A stretch of DNA of 64,000 nt from CALESS01 sp041741455 (GCA_041741455.1 JBGSJZ010000094.1:1-64000); one strand, 5' to 3'. Positions 1-9,709 are shown, numbered from the stretch's first letter. Translations and numbers: made by a program. Notes: generated by a model not told the origin, from the sequence alone.

Positions 1-1
1 G

Positions 2-493
2 CTGGTGGTAATGGAGATGAACGGACCGCAGTTGAAGGCGGTATTGGAGCGCGCCTACCGGAACTACTACTACTACAAGTATGTTCCCGGCTATGGCGGC
101 TACTCCTACTACACCACCTGTATGATCGATACGGATAAGAACAACAACATCAAGTATTGGGATACCTACCCGTTGCTGCCTTCTGGAAACAATGTGCTGG
201 AATTGCTCATTAACGGAGTTCCAGTTGACTTCACGGATGCAGACACTTATTACAATGTGTCTACGGTGAACTACCTGGCGGCAGGTTCCTGCAACTTCAA
301 CAATGCTGGTGTTTCGCTCTGGCCGTTGAACCAAATTGTTGCAGATACCCAGTACTACGTCCGGGACGCCGTGATCGAATATGTCCAGGATCTGAACGAT
401 CCAACCCCAGTCGTTATCCACCCGGTGATCGAAGGGCGCCTGATCTTCGATACATTCTCGATCAAGAGTTTCATGCCCATCATCGGCCGCTAA
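2..493 (+). CDS. 5'-nucleotidase family protein, C-terminal part (cut by window edge)
   Basis: Only the last ~163 codons are present; the reading frame is open to the window edge. The segment matches the C-terminal substrate-binding domain of UshA/NT5E-type 5'-nucleotidases: it begins with MEMNGPQLKAVLE, then has an INGVPVD strand and the stretch TYYNVSTVNYLAAG, typical of the nucleotide-binding loop region. Such enzymes dephosphorylate extracellular nucleotides, and the metallophosphatase half would lie upstream of the window. The protein ends in SFMPIIGR, one of six proteins here carrying a FLPhh-like motif (see findings), which supports a secreted product. The family is assigned from the C-terminal domain only; the N-terminus and signal peptide cannot be seen. 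Confidence 0.75.
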   Translation: MVVMEMNGPQLKAVLERAYRNYYYYKYVPGYGGYSYYTTCMIDTDKNNNIKYWDTYPLLPSGNNVLELLINGVPVDFTDADTYYNVSTVNYLAAGSCNFNNAGVSLWPLNQIVADTQYYVRDAVIEYVQDLNDPTPVVIHPVIEGRLIFDTFSIKSFMPIIGR

Positions 494-518
494 TTTACTC
501 AATCTTGCACTGTAGTTC

Positions 519-545
519 TCGAGGGCGGGGTTTCCCCGCCCTCGA
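519..545 (+). terminator. Hairpin after the 5'-nucleotidase gene
   Basis: A 12-bp GC-rich perfect inverted repeat (arms 519-530 and 534-545) with a 3-nt TTT loop lies 25 bp after the stop codon. The T tract after it is weak (ATGCTTTGG), so termination efficiency is uncertain. Confidence 0.6.
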
Positions 546-695
546 ATGCTTTGGTTGATTGGATTTGCCTATGCAAACAGCTTAGTCAATTTAACTTTTG
601 CAGTAAAGGTAAGCTGGCGACCGTGGTGAAAAACGATCGGTTTTGGAATTCTTGCTTCTCTGTATCCGGATTAATTACCAGTAATTGAAGTTAGT

Positions 696-3452
696 CTAGC
701 GTCGGATGATCGGCAGGAATACGTCGGTCACTTTTTCAGCCTTAAATCCGAATTGGATACCGTTCCACCACGTAATCCCGGCCATCGCTTTCATTCCGTG
801 AGTAAACAAGTAGCCATCAAATTGTTGGTCATCTGAAAAATCGCCAGGTGTGTGATTGAAGTCAACATAAAACTCAATCTTTTGATCCGGCCCCCAATCG
901 GGATCAATCGGGTAGGTCGTTGTACGAACATACCCGTGCACGCTAAAAGTCTCTCCGTTATCAAAAACCAGTACCCCGCCAATATTCGGTTGACCGGAGA
1001 CGTCACTGAGAGCATCCAGTCTCAAAGTCGTTAGCCAGCCATCATATTCGAATCGGTACTTTCCCAGGAAAACGGTCTTGGAAAGGGCCAGTGATTCGGG
1101 TGTTGCCCCGGCAGTCAACTCACTGGATTTCGCCAGCTTACTGGCAAAAAAGCCATAAGGTGTGTTATTCCAGTATGTCATACCAGCCATGGTATTTTTA
1201 TTGTGGGTGAATAGAAATCCTTCAAATTTTTGATCATCACCCGGGTCGGAAGTGTTATTAAAATCGATATAGAACTGAAGTTTATGGTCGGGCCAGGTCG
1301 GATCACTGACTGGGTATTCCCACGTTCGTACATAACCACGAACATTATGGAGAACACTGCTCGAATCCAGGTAAAGTCCCAGGATATTTGGAGCACCCTC
1401 CACCGGATTATCAGATGTGCCATACAGCCATAAACCGCCTTCCCACCCATCATGATTCATTGTGTAAATTCCTTCAAAGTCAGCTTTCTCGATGGGTGAG
1501 ACCCCATAGATTCTTAAGGATGGATCTCCCATCAAGTGGAATTTCCAGGGTTGATGGGCTGTGGCAACCACATACCAATCGGGTGAGCTGAGTGAGGCTG
1601 GGATCGGGTGAAGCTGATAATACCGGTTCACCATATAGTTCCACATATCACCAACTGTCAGTGCGCCCATGATTCGGCCTTCAAAAAAGCTTTTAATCAG
1701 GTCCCGACCAACGGGTTGTGAACCTGTAACACCGCCGACATACGCTACTGCTCCTTGTGTACTTTCGACCAGGACAGCTTCCGCAAAACTGCGCGGATTA
1801 TCGGTAACTTGGAGGGGAGCCGGTTGGGGAGGGGTGGAGGTAAAAGTTTCACCGGCATTTGTTCCTGTGTGATGAACCCCGTTCACATCTGTGTACGGAG
1901 TGTACGGAGGATCCGTTGTGTAATGGGCAGTACTACAGGCCATTCCAAACATGATGGTTGGCATGGTCGTGTTTGTCAGGGAGGGTAAATCTTCATAGCG
2001 GTATTCATCGGTTGGAATCTGCCAGCCGTAATCTGAACCATGTCCCATATACATCGTAAAACCGGCGCCAAGATTAATTGTATTGTTGATGGTAGTAGAT
2101 GTTGGGAAATCTGTAACAGGACAGGCAGCATTGCCCGGTTGGTATAACTTGGTAAAAGAATAACCACTCAAGAAGCTGCTTGCAATCGTTTCCGTATCCT
2201 GGCAAAAATAATTCTGCCAATCGATGGTTGTTACGGAAAGTGCTCTTTTTGCCCAATCAGCCTGATAAGCATTATTCTCATAGGTGATTACTTTTTCGAT
2301 GTAATTTTGAATTTCGCCCTGCGTATTGGCCGGGATTCTTCCAACCGCAATATCTGGATTAAGATCTACTTGGTCAACATTGACTGTACCGGTGATTGTT
2401 TCGCCGTGTAACTCCCCATAATAACCGTTTTGGTTCATATCCCAGGATTCCAATGTGTGCCGGTCTGATTCATACAAATCCGCATAATAAAGATCACCCG
2501 AGTAAAATGCTCGGTTGTAAGCAACTTCTGTGGCTCGGTCAGTCATCGTGTAGCGCATTGGGAACTTGTCGGCATCTCCCACCAATATCACATAATCCGT
2601 ATCTGCAGCCCAATCATATCTGGCAATTCCCATTTTGATTCTTTCGGGAGAATCGTTACCTTGGTATTTATACATTTGATCAAGATTCTGCCAGGATTGA
2701 ATGTATGCTGACATTCCTGACCAATCTTTGTGCTCCTTCAATGGTTGCAGAATTTCCAGGTCGTTCTGATCAGCCAGGATTAACAACCTGACCAACGGAT
2801 CCTGTAAAGAAAATTCGTGCAAATTTGAAAAGTCAGTTGTGAAGTTAGCTGGATTATCTTCATGAATCGCCGGAGTGTCTGATTCAATTCGTACGCCAAT
2901 CCTTATTGTGCTTCCGGGGATTGCGCTAACCTCATACAGCGGAATGCCCACTTCGTAGACCCGATGATTGGTGGTGGACAGGGGAGTAACTCCGAATCCG
3001 GCTGAAAATTTCGCGCTTGAGGTGTTGCAGGTGCTCCAGGATGCAGGACCTAAATAGTACATCAAGCATGGAAGGTGATCGGGAAGAAAAACCGAATAAT
3101 GAATGTCCACTCCAGAAGTAATCAATTTATCCCCATTGACATCGAAAGTTATATTCACGTAATCCGAAGAACTGGCTACCGTGTCAGGAGTTATATCGAA
3201 CAACATATACAGGGCTGTGGCGTCATGCATCACGAACAGGGTACCTTTATCCAGAGGAACCTGGGTTGCCCCTTGCCATTCCCCCAGATTTACCACACCA
3301 TCCAACCTGGGTGAACGGTCCGGATAATAACTATACCTGAGGACTTTATCCGCAGCTTCCTGGTTATCAGGCTGTGCATTTGTTGGGGAGAAAACCATCA
3401 ATGCTAAATGAATAACCAGAACTATGGCCAGAAACTTCTGGAAAGCTTTCAT
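696..3452 (-). CDS. Secreted gingipain-like cysteine peptidase (family C25)
   Basis: 918 residues. An N-terminal Sec signal peptide (hydrophobic core LAIVLVIHLALMVF, then SPTNAQ) is followed by a ~200-residue beta-rich domain and a peptidase C25 domain. The latter has the clan CD His in MYMGHGSDYGW and the nucleophile Cys in FGMACSTAHY; YVILVGDADKFP is a further C25-type strand. The C-terminus holds two tandem ~110-residue repeats, each with GYVRT, DFN and FLFTH or YLFTH elements, then ends in DVFLPIIRR. A ribosome-binding site AAGGAGG precedes the ATG. The likely role is extracellular protein degradation. Unlike Bacteroidetes gingipains there is no obvious type IX secretion domain; the C-terminal repeats and LPII motif take its place. 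Stands alone, divergent from secA. Confidence 0.85.
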   Translation of the reverse strand: MKAFQKFLAIVLVIHLALMVFSPTNAQPDNQEAADKVLRYSYYPDRSPRLDGVVNLGEWQGATQVPLDKGTLFVMHDATALYMLFDITPDTVASSSDYVNITFDVNGDKLITSGVDIHYSVFLPDHLPCLMYYLGPASWSTCNTSSAKFSAGFGVTPLSTTNHRVYEVGIPLYEVSAIPGSTIRIGVRIESDTPAIHEDNPANFTTDFSNLHEFSLQDPLVRLLILADQNDLEILQPLKEHKDWSGMSAYIQSWQNLDQMYKYQGNDSPERIKMGIARYDWAADTDYVILVGDADKFPMRYTMTDRATEVAYNRAFYSGDLYYADLYESDRHTLESWDMNQNGYYGELHGETITGTVNVDQVDLNPDIAVGRIPANTQGEIQNYIEKVITYENNAYQADWAKRALSVTTIDWQNYFCQDTETIASSFLSGYSFTKLYQPGNAACPVTDFPTSTTINNTINLGAGFTMYMGHGSDYGWQIPTDEYRYEDLPSLTNTTMPTIMFGMACSTAHYTTDPPYTPYTDVNGVHHTGTNAGETFTSTPPQPAPLQVTDNPRSFAEAVLVESTQGAVAYVGGVTGSQPVGRDLIKSFFEGRIMGALTVGDMWNYMVNRYYQLHPIPASLSSPDWYVVATAHQPWKFHLMGDPSLRIYGVSPIEKADFEGIYTMNHDGWEGGLWLYGTSDNPVEGAPNILGLYLDSSSVLHNVRGYVRTWEYPVSDPTWPDHKLQFYIDFNNTSDPGDDQKFEGFLFTHNKNTMAGMTYWNNTPYGFFASKLAKSSELTAGATPESLALSKTVFLGKYRFEYDGWLTTLRLDALSDVSGQPNIGGVLVFDNGETFSVHGYVRTTTYPIDPDWGPDQKIEFYVDFNHTPGDFSDDQQFDGYLFTHGMKAMAGITWWNGIQFGFKAEKVTDVFLPIIRR

Positions 3453-3957
3453 TTCATCCTCCTTGTCTTTTTATTTGCATAAAGGATCGTGTGAAAAAAC
3501 CCTTCCCTCAAATTAAAAACATACTTGACATCCTGCCTGGTTTTGATGCTGAGGATGAAGTCAAATAGTATTGCCTGAATATTGAGGATGCTGCCGGGTT
3601 CGGTGGACTTCATCAACTTGAGTTATTCAATGAAGGCTGTAAAAACAATATAGCACTTTACAACACTTGTTTCAATCAAGAGTATTTGAGGAGTTGAAAA
3701 TGGTCTGGGTGGTTTACAAAAATAAGGTCCAAAAAATAGTGATCATATCAAGTCAGTGATGTTATGAAAGTAAAAATCTCTGGTGCGATCAATAAAGCTG
3801 CAATCATTTTGTGTAAAATTGAATGTATTATCCTGACCGCCTCAATTGTCTGTCCTAATTGTATGAACTTCATTTCCGCGGCGAACCGTTCGTAATATTA
3901 GAAGATTCTTTAATTCCTCTCAAAACCATCCGCCACAAAGAAGCTCTCTGGCGGTTG
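3453..3957. other. Gene-free AT-rich spacer between the C25 peptidase and secA
   Basis: About 500 bp without a convincing gene on either strand. It separates two divergent genes and presumably carries the promoter of the peptidase, but I see no clear -35/-10 pair for it. Only the secA promoter at its right edge is clear. Confidence 0.5.
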
Positions 3958-3966
3958 TGCTATAAT
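3958..3966 (+). promoter_or_regulatory. Extended -10 promoter of secA
   Basis: TGCTATAAT is a perfect extended -10 element (TGn-TATAAT). No recognisable -35 lies 16-18 bp upstream. It ends 23 bp before the secA ATG, which predicts a leader of about 15 nt with an AAAGG ribosome-binding site. Confidence 0.7.
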
Positions 3967-3989
3967 TCCGCCCTGAAAGGGCATTCTTT

Positions 3990-6900
3990 ATGTTTCAAAA
4001 AATCATCAAAATTCTGGGCGGCGACCCCAATAAACGTGAAATTCAACGCAAGTCGCTGGTTGTAGAGCAGATTAATGCACTGGAGCCGGCCTTTGAGGCG
4101 CTGAGCGACGAAGCCCTGCGCGCCAAGACGGATGAATTCCGCGCCCGCCTGGCGGATGGCGAAACCCTGGACGATCTGCTGCCAGAGGCCTTTGCTGCGG
4201 TGCGCGAGGCCAGCAAACGCACCATCGGCCTGCGCCATTTTGATGTGCAAATGATTGGCGGCATGACCCTGCACGAGGGCAAGATCGCCGAGATGCGTAC
4301 TGGTGAAGGCAAAACCCTGGTGGCCACCTTGCCGTTGTACTTGAACGCCCTGGCTGGCCAGGGCGCTCACCTGGTGACCGTCAACGATTACCTGGCCCGC
4401 CGCGATGCGCGCTGGATGGCGCCAATTTATAACGCACTCGGCCTGTCCGTCGGTGTGTTGCAGATGGCCGCCCGTACCGAGAACGGCCGCAACGCCTTCC
4501 TGGTGGACTTGAGCAAAGAAGCCCCGCACGAAGACCAGCACCAACTGGTTGTGGTATCCCGCAAAGGTGCCTATCAGGCGGACATCACCTACGGAACCAA
4601 CTCCGAGTTTGGCTTTGATTACCTGCGAGATAACCTGACCAACCGGTTGGATGACCGCGTCCAGCGCGGCCACGCCTATGCCATCGTGGATGAGGTCGAT
4701 AACATTCTGATCGATGAAGCCCGCACCCCGCTCATCATTTCCGGCCCGGCCTCGGAGGAGACCGAATGGTATGTCCGTTCGATTCAGGTGGTACGCCAGT
4801 TGAATCCCGAAGATTATGAAGTCGATGAAAAAAACCGGGTGGTCTCGCTGACCGAAATCGGTGAAGCACATGTGGAAGAGCTGCTCGGGATGACCCTGCG
4901 CGACCCGGAACGCCCGGAGGATATCACCCCGGAACAGGCCCGCATCATGGGTTACCTGGAACAAACCCTGCGGGCCCAGTTCCTCTACCGCAAGAACAAG
5001 GATTACCTGGTGCAGGGCGGCAAGGTGGTGATTGTAGACGAGTTCACCGGTCGCCTGATGCCCGGGCGCCGCTGGTCGGAAGGCTTGCACCAGGCGGTGG
5101 AGGCCAAGGAGGGGGTGAAAATCGAGCCTGAGAACATCACCTATGCCACCATCACCCTGCAAAACTATTTCCGCAAATACGCCAAACTGGCTGGCATGAC
5201 TGGTACAGCCCTGACCGAGGCCGAAGAATTCTATAAAATCTACAAGCTGGACGTGCTACCGATTCCGATGAACCTGGAATACTCTGCCGCCCAAAATGAA
5301 TCGCCGCTGGTGGAGGTGCAGGCCCGCGACGAAGATAATTACAAGTATTCATATTATGCCCAGCGCTCCGATCTGGAGCGTAAGCCGACCTACTACAGGC
5401 GCAAGGATTTCCCGGATGTGGTCTTCCGCAGCGAGGAGGCAAAGCTGCGCCAGATTTCGCTGGAGATCATCAAATTTCATGTCGTCGGCCGGCCGCAACT
5501 GATCGGTACCACTTCGGTTGAGCATTCCGAGCGGCTCTCCAACCGCCTGGAGGCCGAACCCATCCGCCGCCTGTTACAGGTGATGCTGCTGCGCAAAGCC
5601 TGGATGGACAAGAATAATGTGCAAATTGTCGAGCGCGCCATCCCCGAATTGGCTTTCATGAACAAGCCGCTGCTTGAGTTGGAAGCCGGTGAAATGCGCC
5701 CGCTGGCGCGCACCCTGGGCCTAACGCTCAACCTGGAAGAGCAAGCCAATCTGGATATTTTGTTGCAGGTTCTGGAACTCAAGCCCCAGCATGCTCCGCG
5801 CCTGATCAAGGCATTGCAGGGCGGCATCCAGCATGCAGTCCTGAATGCCAAGAAGCATGACGAGGAATCATTGATTATCGCCCGGGCTGGCGCCTTTGGG
5901 GCGGTGACCATCGCGACCAATATGGCCGGCCGCGGTGTGGATATCCGCCTGGGCGGTGAATTACCCGACGAAGTGTTGCAGGATGCCATCCGTGTTCTGG
6001 TCAAGGCCGGCGTGCCGGACCCGTATGACCTGACTAACGAAGAACGACGCCAGGCCTTGCTGAAGATCCCGCCAGAAGAGTACGGAATCTACGAGGAATC
6101 CGTGCGCGCATTCATGCAATATCTGGAGGACATGGTGGCAGTGCGCGCCCTGGGTGGTCTGCACGTCATCGGCTCTGAACGGCACGAAGCCCGCCGGATT
6201 GACAACCAGCTGCGCGGCCGGGCTGCCCGCCAGGGCGACCCCGGTTCCAGCCGCTTTTTCCTATCGATGGAAGATGAATTGATGCGCCTGTTTGGCGGGG
6301 CCCAGGGTGAAAACCTGATGCGCCGCTTGAATCTGGATGACATGGTGCCGATCGAAAGCGGGGTGCTGGGCCGGCTGGTCGAACAATCCCAGATGCGTGT
6401 GGAAGGCTCCAACTTCGATGTGCGCAAGCATCTACTGGAATATGATGACGTTCTCAATAGCCAGCGCAAGCGGATCTATTCCCAGCGCGACCTGGTTTTC
6501 ACCAAGGACGACCTTTCCGAAGATGTGTTGGAAATGCTGGAACTGGAATTAAAGGAGCGCGTTCCACAAAATTTGAAAGACGAGGAAGGTCCCTGGAAAC
6601 TGCTCGGATTCTTGGAGCAGATTCAACCTCCGATCGATTTTGAGGATGGCTATTGCCCTTCTTACACTTTAAATTTACTGCTGGGCGATATTCAGAACCG
6701 CATGAAGCAGGGTGTCCAGCCGTTGACAGCCTTGCAGGATGCCCTGCTGGGACTGGCAGCCGAAGCCTTTGACGCCGAGCGCGAGCACGTGGAGCGCGGC
6801 GCCCGCACCATGCTGGAACGCACTTCTGAAAGCCTGGAAGCACAACTCAGCGAACACCTGGACGCCCTGGATGCCTTCTTCAGCACCGTACGCGATGGGC

Positions 6901-8042
6901 AGGAGGACGAGGAAACGCCGCGCCTGCGCCGGCCGCAGGAGGTGCTGGATGAATTGACCAACGCCGTGCGTATGCCCTTGCGCCTGAACTCCGATCAGAT
7001 GCGCCTGTTGGTGGATGCTGACCCATCTCTGGAAGACCCGCTGCGCCGCCAGATTGAGCAGATGCTTATGGCAGTGGCAATCAACCGTAGCCTGGCCACG
7101 CTGGAACGCCGCCTGGAGGAACCGCTCAACCTGAAACCCTCAACCCTGATGGAACTGAGTTGGGATGAGGCTGCCGGGCAGATGCTGCGGTCGGTGGAGA
7201 ATGTGTATGATAACCGGCGCGCTCGTTTGCTGGGGAGGGACGGGCAGATCGCCAGGGAATTGGAAAACTCGGTAGGCCGGCTGGGCGATACCGTTTTGGA
7301 TCCGCGTTATCAAATCCAACTGTTGCGCCTGATGTCGGTTGGTCAACGGGTGGATTTTGACACCCGGACCCACCGGCGCAGTTCAGCTGCGTATAACCGC
7401 TTGAATTTCATCTATTTTGCCGCCCGCCTGCTGGAAAACACCCCACCGGAGCTTGTAACCCGGGATGTGCTGGATCACCTGTTGAATGCTCAAACTACCC
7501 TGCAAACCGCCTGGGGCCTGGCTGAATGGAATCGCCTGGCGATGGCCGGGGTGTCTTTGAGTCAGTTGGAGGAACGTGTGCGCCTGCCGATGCTGGACCT
7601 GGTAGGCGAGGAACGTTTTACCGAGCTTTCCGTTCTACCGATGATTGAGATTGGCGCAGCCGATCGTGATCATCTTGCGCCGGTACTAGGCAAGCGCATG
7701 CAAAATGAAATCTACCGCCAGTTGCTACTGAACGTCATCTCGGATCAGTGGGTGGAATACCTGACCAAAGTGGAGGCGCTGCGCGTCTCGATCGGCATGG
7801 AAGCATACGCCCAGCGCGACCCGCTGGTGGCCTACAAGGGCCAGGCTTCAGAGCTGTTCAAAGTCTTATTGACCGACATACGCATGGGTGTCATCACACG
7901 CATGTTTACTGTTCAACCACGGCGCAGCAATGTCGCTAACGTGGAACGCGAGGCGGCTGAACCGGAAGCCGGAGAACAAGGGCCAGACCTGGCAAACTCC
8001 GCCCCGGCTGAGGACCGCAAGAAGAAACGCCGCCGTCATTAA
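3990..8042 (+). CDS. secA: Preprotein translocase ATPase SecA, oversized form
   Basis: Motor ATPase that drives proteins through SecYEG. All core motifs are present: Walker A MRTGEGKT, TVNDYLARRDA, TYGTNSEFGFDYLRDN, Walker B DEVDNILIDEARTPL, LAGMTGTA, TIATNMAGRGVDI, IGSERHEARRIDNQLRGRAARQGD, and the helical scaffold segment near the end (GMEAYAQRDPLVAYKGQA). At 1350 residues it is ~450 longer than E. coli SecA. Visible insertions are ~25 residues in NBD1 before the TYGTN motif, ~95 residues in NBD2 (after SERLSNRLEAEP), and ~300 residues in the helical wing region (Leu/Glu-rich, helical). The C-terminus ends KKKRRRH and lacks the usual Cys-rich zinc tail that binds SecB and ribosomes. Start chosen at the ATG after AAAGG. 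Followed by a strong terminator, so it is monocistronic. Confidence 0.97.
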   Translation: MFQKIIKILGGDPNKREIQRKSLVVEQINALEPAFEALSDEALRAKTDEFRARLADGETLDDLLPEAFAAVREASKRTIGLRHFDVQMIGGMTLHEGKIAEMRTGEGKTLVATLPLYLNALAGQGAHLVTVNDYLARRDARWMAPIYNALGLSVGVLQMAARTENGRNAFLVDLSKEAPHEDQHQLVVVSRKGAYQADITYGTNSEFGFDYLRDNLTNRLDDRVQRGHAYAIVDEVDNILIDEARTPLIISGPASEETEWYVRSIQVVRQLNPEDYEVDEKNRVVSLTEIGEAHVEELLGMTLRDPERPEDITPEQARIMGYLEQTLRAQFLYRKNKDYLVQGGKVVIVDEFTGRLMPGRRWSEGLHQAVEAKEGVKIEPENITYATITLQNYFRKYAKLAGMTGTALTEAEEFYKIYKLDVLPIPMNLEYSAAQNESPLVEVQARDEDNYKYSYYAQRSDLERKPTYYRRKDFPDVVFRSEEAKLRQISLEIIKFHVVGRPQLIGTTSVEHSERLSNRLEAEPIRRLLQVMLLRKAWMDKNNVQIVERAIPELAFMNKPLLELEAGEMRPLARTLGLTLNLEEQANLDILLQVLELKPQHAPRLIKALQGGIQHAVLNAKKHDEESLIIARAGAFGAVTIATNMAGRGVDIRLGGELPDEVLQDAIRVLVKAGVPDPYDLTNEERRQALLKIPPEEYGIYEESVRAFMQYLEDMVAVRALGGLHVIGSERHEARRIDNQLRGRAARQGDPGSSRFFLSMEDELMRLFGGAQGENLMRRLNLDDMVPIESGVLGRLVEQSQMRVEGSNFDVRKHLLEYDDVLNSQRKRIYSQRDLVFTKDDLSEDVLEMLELELKERVPQNLKDEEGPWKLLGFLEQIQPPIDFEDGYCPSYTLNLLLGDIQNRMKQGVQPLTALQDALLGLAAEAFDAEREHVERGARTMLERTSESLEAQLSEHLDALDAFFSTVRDGQEDEETPRLRRPQEVLDELTNAVRMPLRLNSDQMRLLVDADPSLEDPLRRQIEQMLMAVAINRSLATLERRLEEPLNLKPSTLMELSWDEAAGQMLRSVENVYDNRRARLLGRDGQIARELENSVGRLGDTVLDPRYQIQLLRLMSVGQRVDFDTRTHRRSSAAYNRLNFIYFAARLLENTPPELVTRDVLDHLLNAQTTLQTAWGLAEWNRLAMAGVSLSQLEERVRLPMLDLVGEERFTELSVLPMIEIGAADRDHLAPVLGKRMQNEIYRQLLLNVISDQWVEYLTKVEALRVSIGMEAYAQRDPLVAYKGQASELFKVLLTDIRMGVITRMFTVQPRRSNVANVEREAAEPEAGEQGPDLANSAPAEDRKKKRRRH

Positions 8043-8052
8043 TCAACGCTCC

Positions 8053-8098
8053 ATAATCACCCTATGGGTCATTAAGATCCTTAGGGTGATTATTTTTT
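8053..8098 (+). terminator. Intrinsic terminator of secA, palindromic repeat family
   Basis: Perfect 12-bp stem (8053-8064 with 8082-8093) followed by five T. The core, CACCCTA-TGGGTC to AAGATCCTTAGGGTG, is nearly identical to the hairpin after tRNA-Leu at 39944-39980; see findings. Confidence 0.9.
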
Positions 8099-8152
8099 AC
8101 TTGAAAAGCTTTCAAAAACTTGAATTTCCACGTCTAATTTTCTTAAATTCAA

Positions 8153-8182
8153 TTGGCACGATTCAGATTCTCTTGTTATAAT
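8153..8182 (+). promoter_or_regulatory. rpsA promoter
   Basis: TTGGCA (8153-8158), 18-bp spacer, TATAAT (8177-8182), with TGT directly before the -10 (extended type). Predicted transcription start near 8189, giving a ~29-nt leader that contains a consensus DnaA box. Confidence 0.85.
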
Positions 8183-8192
8183 CAGCAGTAAC

Positions 8193-8201
8193 TTATCCAC
8201 A
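8193..8201 (+). promoter_or_regulatory. DnaA-box consensus in the rpsA leader
   Basis: TTATCCACA is an exact match to the bacterial DnaA box. It lies between the rpsA -10 element and start codon, overlapping the expected transcription start. A 9-mer can occur by chance, so a regulatory role is only possible. Confidence 0.4.
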
Positions 8202-8217
8202 TCGGAGTACAAACAGT

Positions 8218-9663
8218 ATGGACCAACAGGACAACCAACTCGAGCAGGGGGCTACGCCCGAGAACAATAACCAAGAGAACCACGATATGGCCTCCTTGCT
8301 CGAACAAGAAGGTACCGGTATTGATTTCCCCACTACTGGGGAAATTCGTTCTGGCGTCATTGCCAGCCTTTCTCCGGGACAGATTCTTGTCAGCGTCGGC
8401 ACCAAGTCAGAAGGTGTCATTACCGGCAAGGAATATGAACAGATTCCACAGGAAGAACTGGACGCCCTCAAGGTCGGCCAGGAAATCCCGGTCTATGTCC
8501 TCAATCCCGAGGATTCCAACGGCAATCTCGTTCTTTCATATATGCGGGCGCGTGAAGAGCGTTCCTGGGAAGAAGCTGAAACGCTCAAAGCTTCCCGGGC
8601 CAGCTATCACAGCCGCATTATTGGCTACAACAAGGGCGGTCTGATCGTCCCGGTGGGTGGTTTGCGCGGTTTTGTGCCGGCCTCACAGGTCAGCCTGTCT
8701 CGGCGCGCCAACCTGCAGGGAGATACTCCCGAGCAGCGCTTTGGCCGCATGGTCAACCAGGAAATTGACGTTCTGGTCATCGAAGTTGACCGTGAACGCC
8801 GCCGCCTGATCCTCTCCGAACGCCAGGCTTCCCCTGAAACTCGCGAAACTCTCAAGGAACGCGTGATCGATGACCTGCATGAAGGCGATGTGCGCACCGG
8901 GCGGGTCACAAGCCTGGCTGAATTTGGTGCTTTCGTCAACATCAGCGGTGCCGATGGCCTGGTGCACCTCTCTGAGATTTCCTGGGAACGCATTAATCAC
9001 CCCGGTGATCTGCTCAAGGTTGGCCAGGAAGTTAAAGTCAGGGTCATCTCAATTGACCGCGACAAGAAGCGTATCGGACTCTCCATCCGCCAGCTCCAGG
9101 AAGACCCCTGGACCCAGCAGATCAGCAAGTACCAGGTTGGCATGCTGGTTGAAGGCACCATCACCCGCCTGACCAAGTTCGGCGCTTTTGCCCGCTTGCA
9201 AGGTGATGTGGAAGGCCTGATCCACATCTCGGAAGTTTCCGAACGCCGCATTGAACACCCCAAAGAGGTGCTCAAAGAAGGTGACGTAGTCACCCTGCGC
9301 ATCATCAAGATTGACCCGGAAAACCACCGCATCGGCTTGAGCCTGCGTAAAGTGGAGTCGATGGCCTATGCTGACATGGACTGGCAATCCCTCTTGGATG
9401 AACAGAACGAACAGGCTGAAGAAGTGCAGGCTCCCCAAGTAGAGGAAGAGCCAGCGCCAATGGCTGAAGAAGTGCCGGCTTCCCAGGTAGAGCAAGAGCC
9501 AGCCCCTAAAGTTAAAAAAGTGCGAGCCCCAAAAGCTAAAGTAGTGCCAGCTCCACAGGCTGAAGAAGCACCAGCCCCACAGGCTGAAGAAGAGCCAGCT
9601 CCCCAGGCTGAAGAAGAGCCAGCTCCCCAGGTTGAAGAAGAATCTGGCGAAGAGCCCAAGTAA
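8218..9663 (+). CDS. rpsA: 30S ribosomal protein S1
   Basis: mRNA-binding ribosomal protein. 481 residues with four S1 (OB-fold) repeats starting near residues 40, 125, 220 and 305; repeats 3 and 4 carry the typical FGAFV and FGAFA and GLVHLSE or GLIHISE motifs. The last ~75 residues are a low-complexity acidic tail of repeated units of the type APQAEEEP, encoded by near-identical 24-30 bp DNA repeats; the central part is basic (PKVKKVRAPKAK). Four-domain S1 is typical of Gram-positive and related lineages, versus six domains in E. coli. Own promoter and terminator. The tail probably varies in length between strains through slippage (inference). Confidence 0.93.
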   Translation: MDQQDNQLEQGATPENNNQENHDMASLLEQEGTGIDFPTTGEIRSGVIASLSPGQILVSVGTKSEGVITGKEYEQIPQEELDALKVGQEIPVYVLNPEDSNGNLVLSYMRAREERSWEEAETLKASRASYHSRIIGYNKGGLIVPVGGLRGFVPASQVSLSRRANLQGDTPEQRFGRMVNQEIDVLVIEVDRERRRLILSERQASPETRETLKERVIDDLHEGDVRTGRVTSLAEFGAFVNISGADGLVHLSEISWERINHPGDLLKVGQEVKVRVISIDRDKKRIGLSIRQLQEDPWTQQISKYQVGMLVEGTITRLTKFGAFARLQGDVEGLIHISEVSERRIEHPKEVLKEGDVVTLRIIKIDPENHRIGLSLRKVESMAYADMDWQSLLDEQNEQAEEVQAPQVEEEPAPMAEEVPASQVEQEPAPKVKKVRAPKAKVVPAPQAEEAPAPQAEEEPAPQAEEEPAPQVEEESGEEPK

Positions 9664-9680
9664 CACTTGAAAGGAACATC

Positions 9681-9709
9681 AGAGCGCACCGCCTCGGTGC
9701 GCTCTTTTT
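9681..9709 (+). terminator. Intrinsic terminator of rpsA
   Basis: Perfect 10-bp stem AGAGCGCACC / GGTGCGCTCT with a 5-nt loop and a T tract. It ends 8 bp before the next start codon. Confidence 0.9.

Noticed and set aside
3960..5162. 400-residue open frame on the minus strand inside secA
   Set aside because: It is antisense to clearly coding secA, has no recognisable domain, and arises from the GC-rich codon bias.
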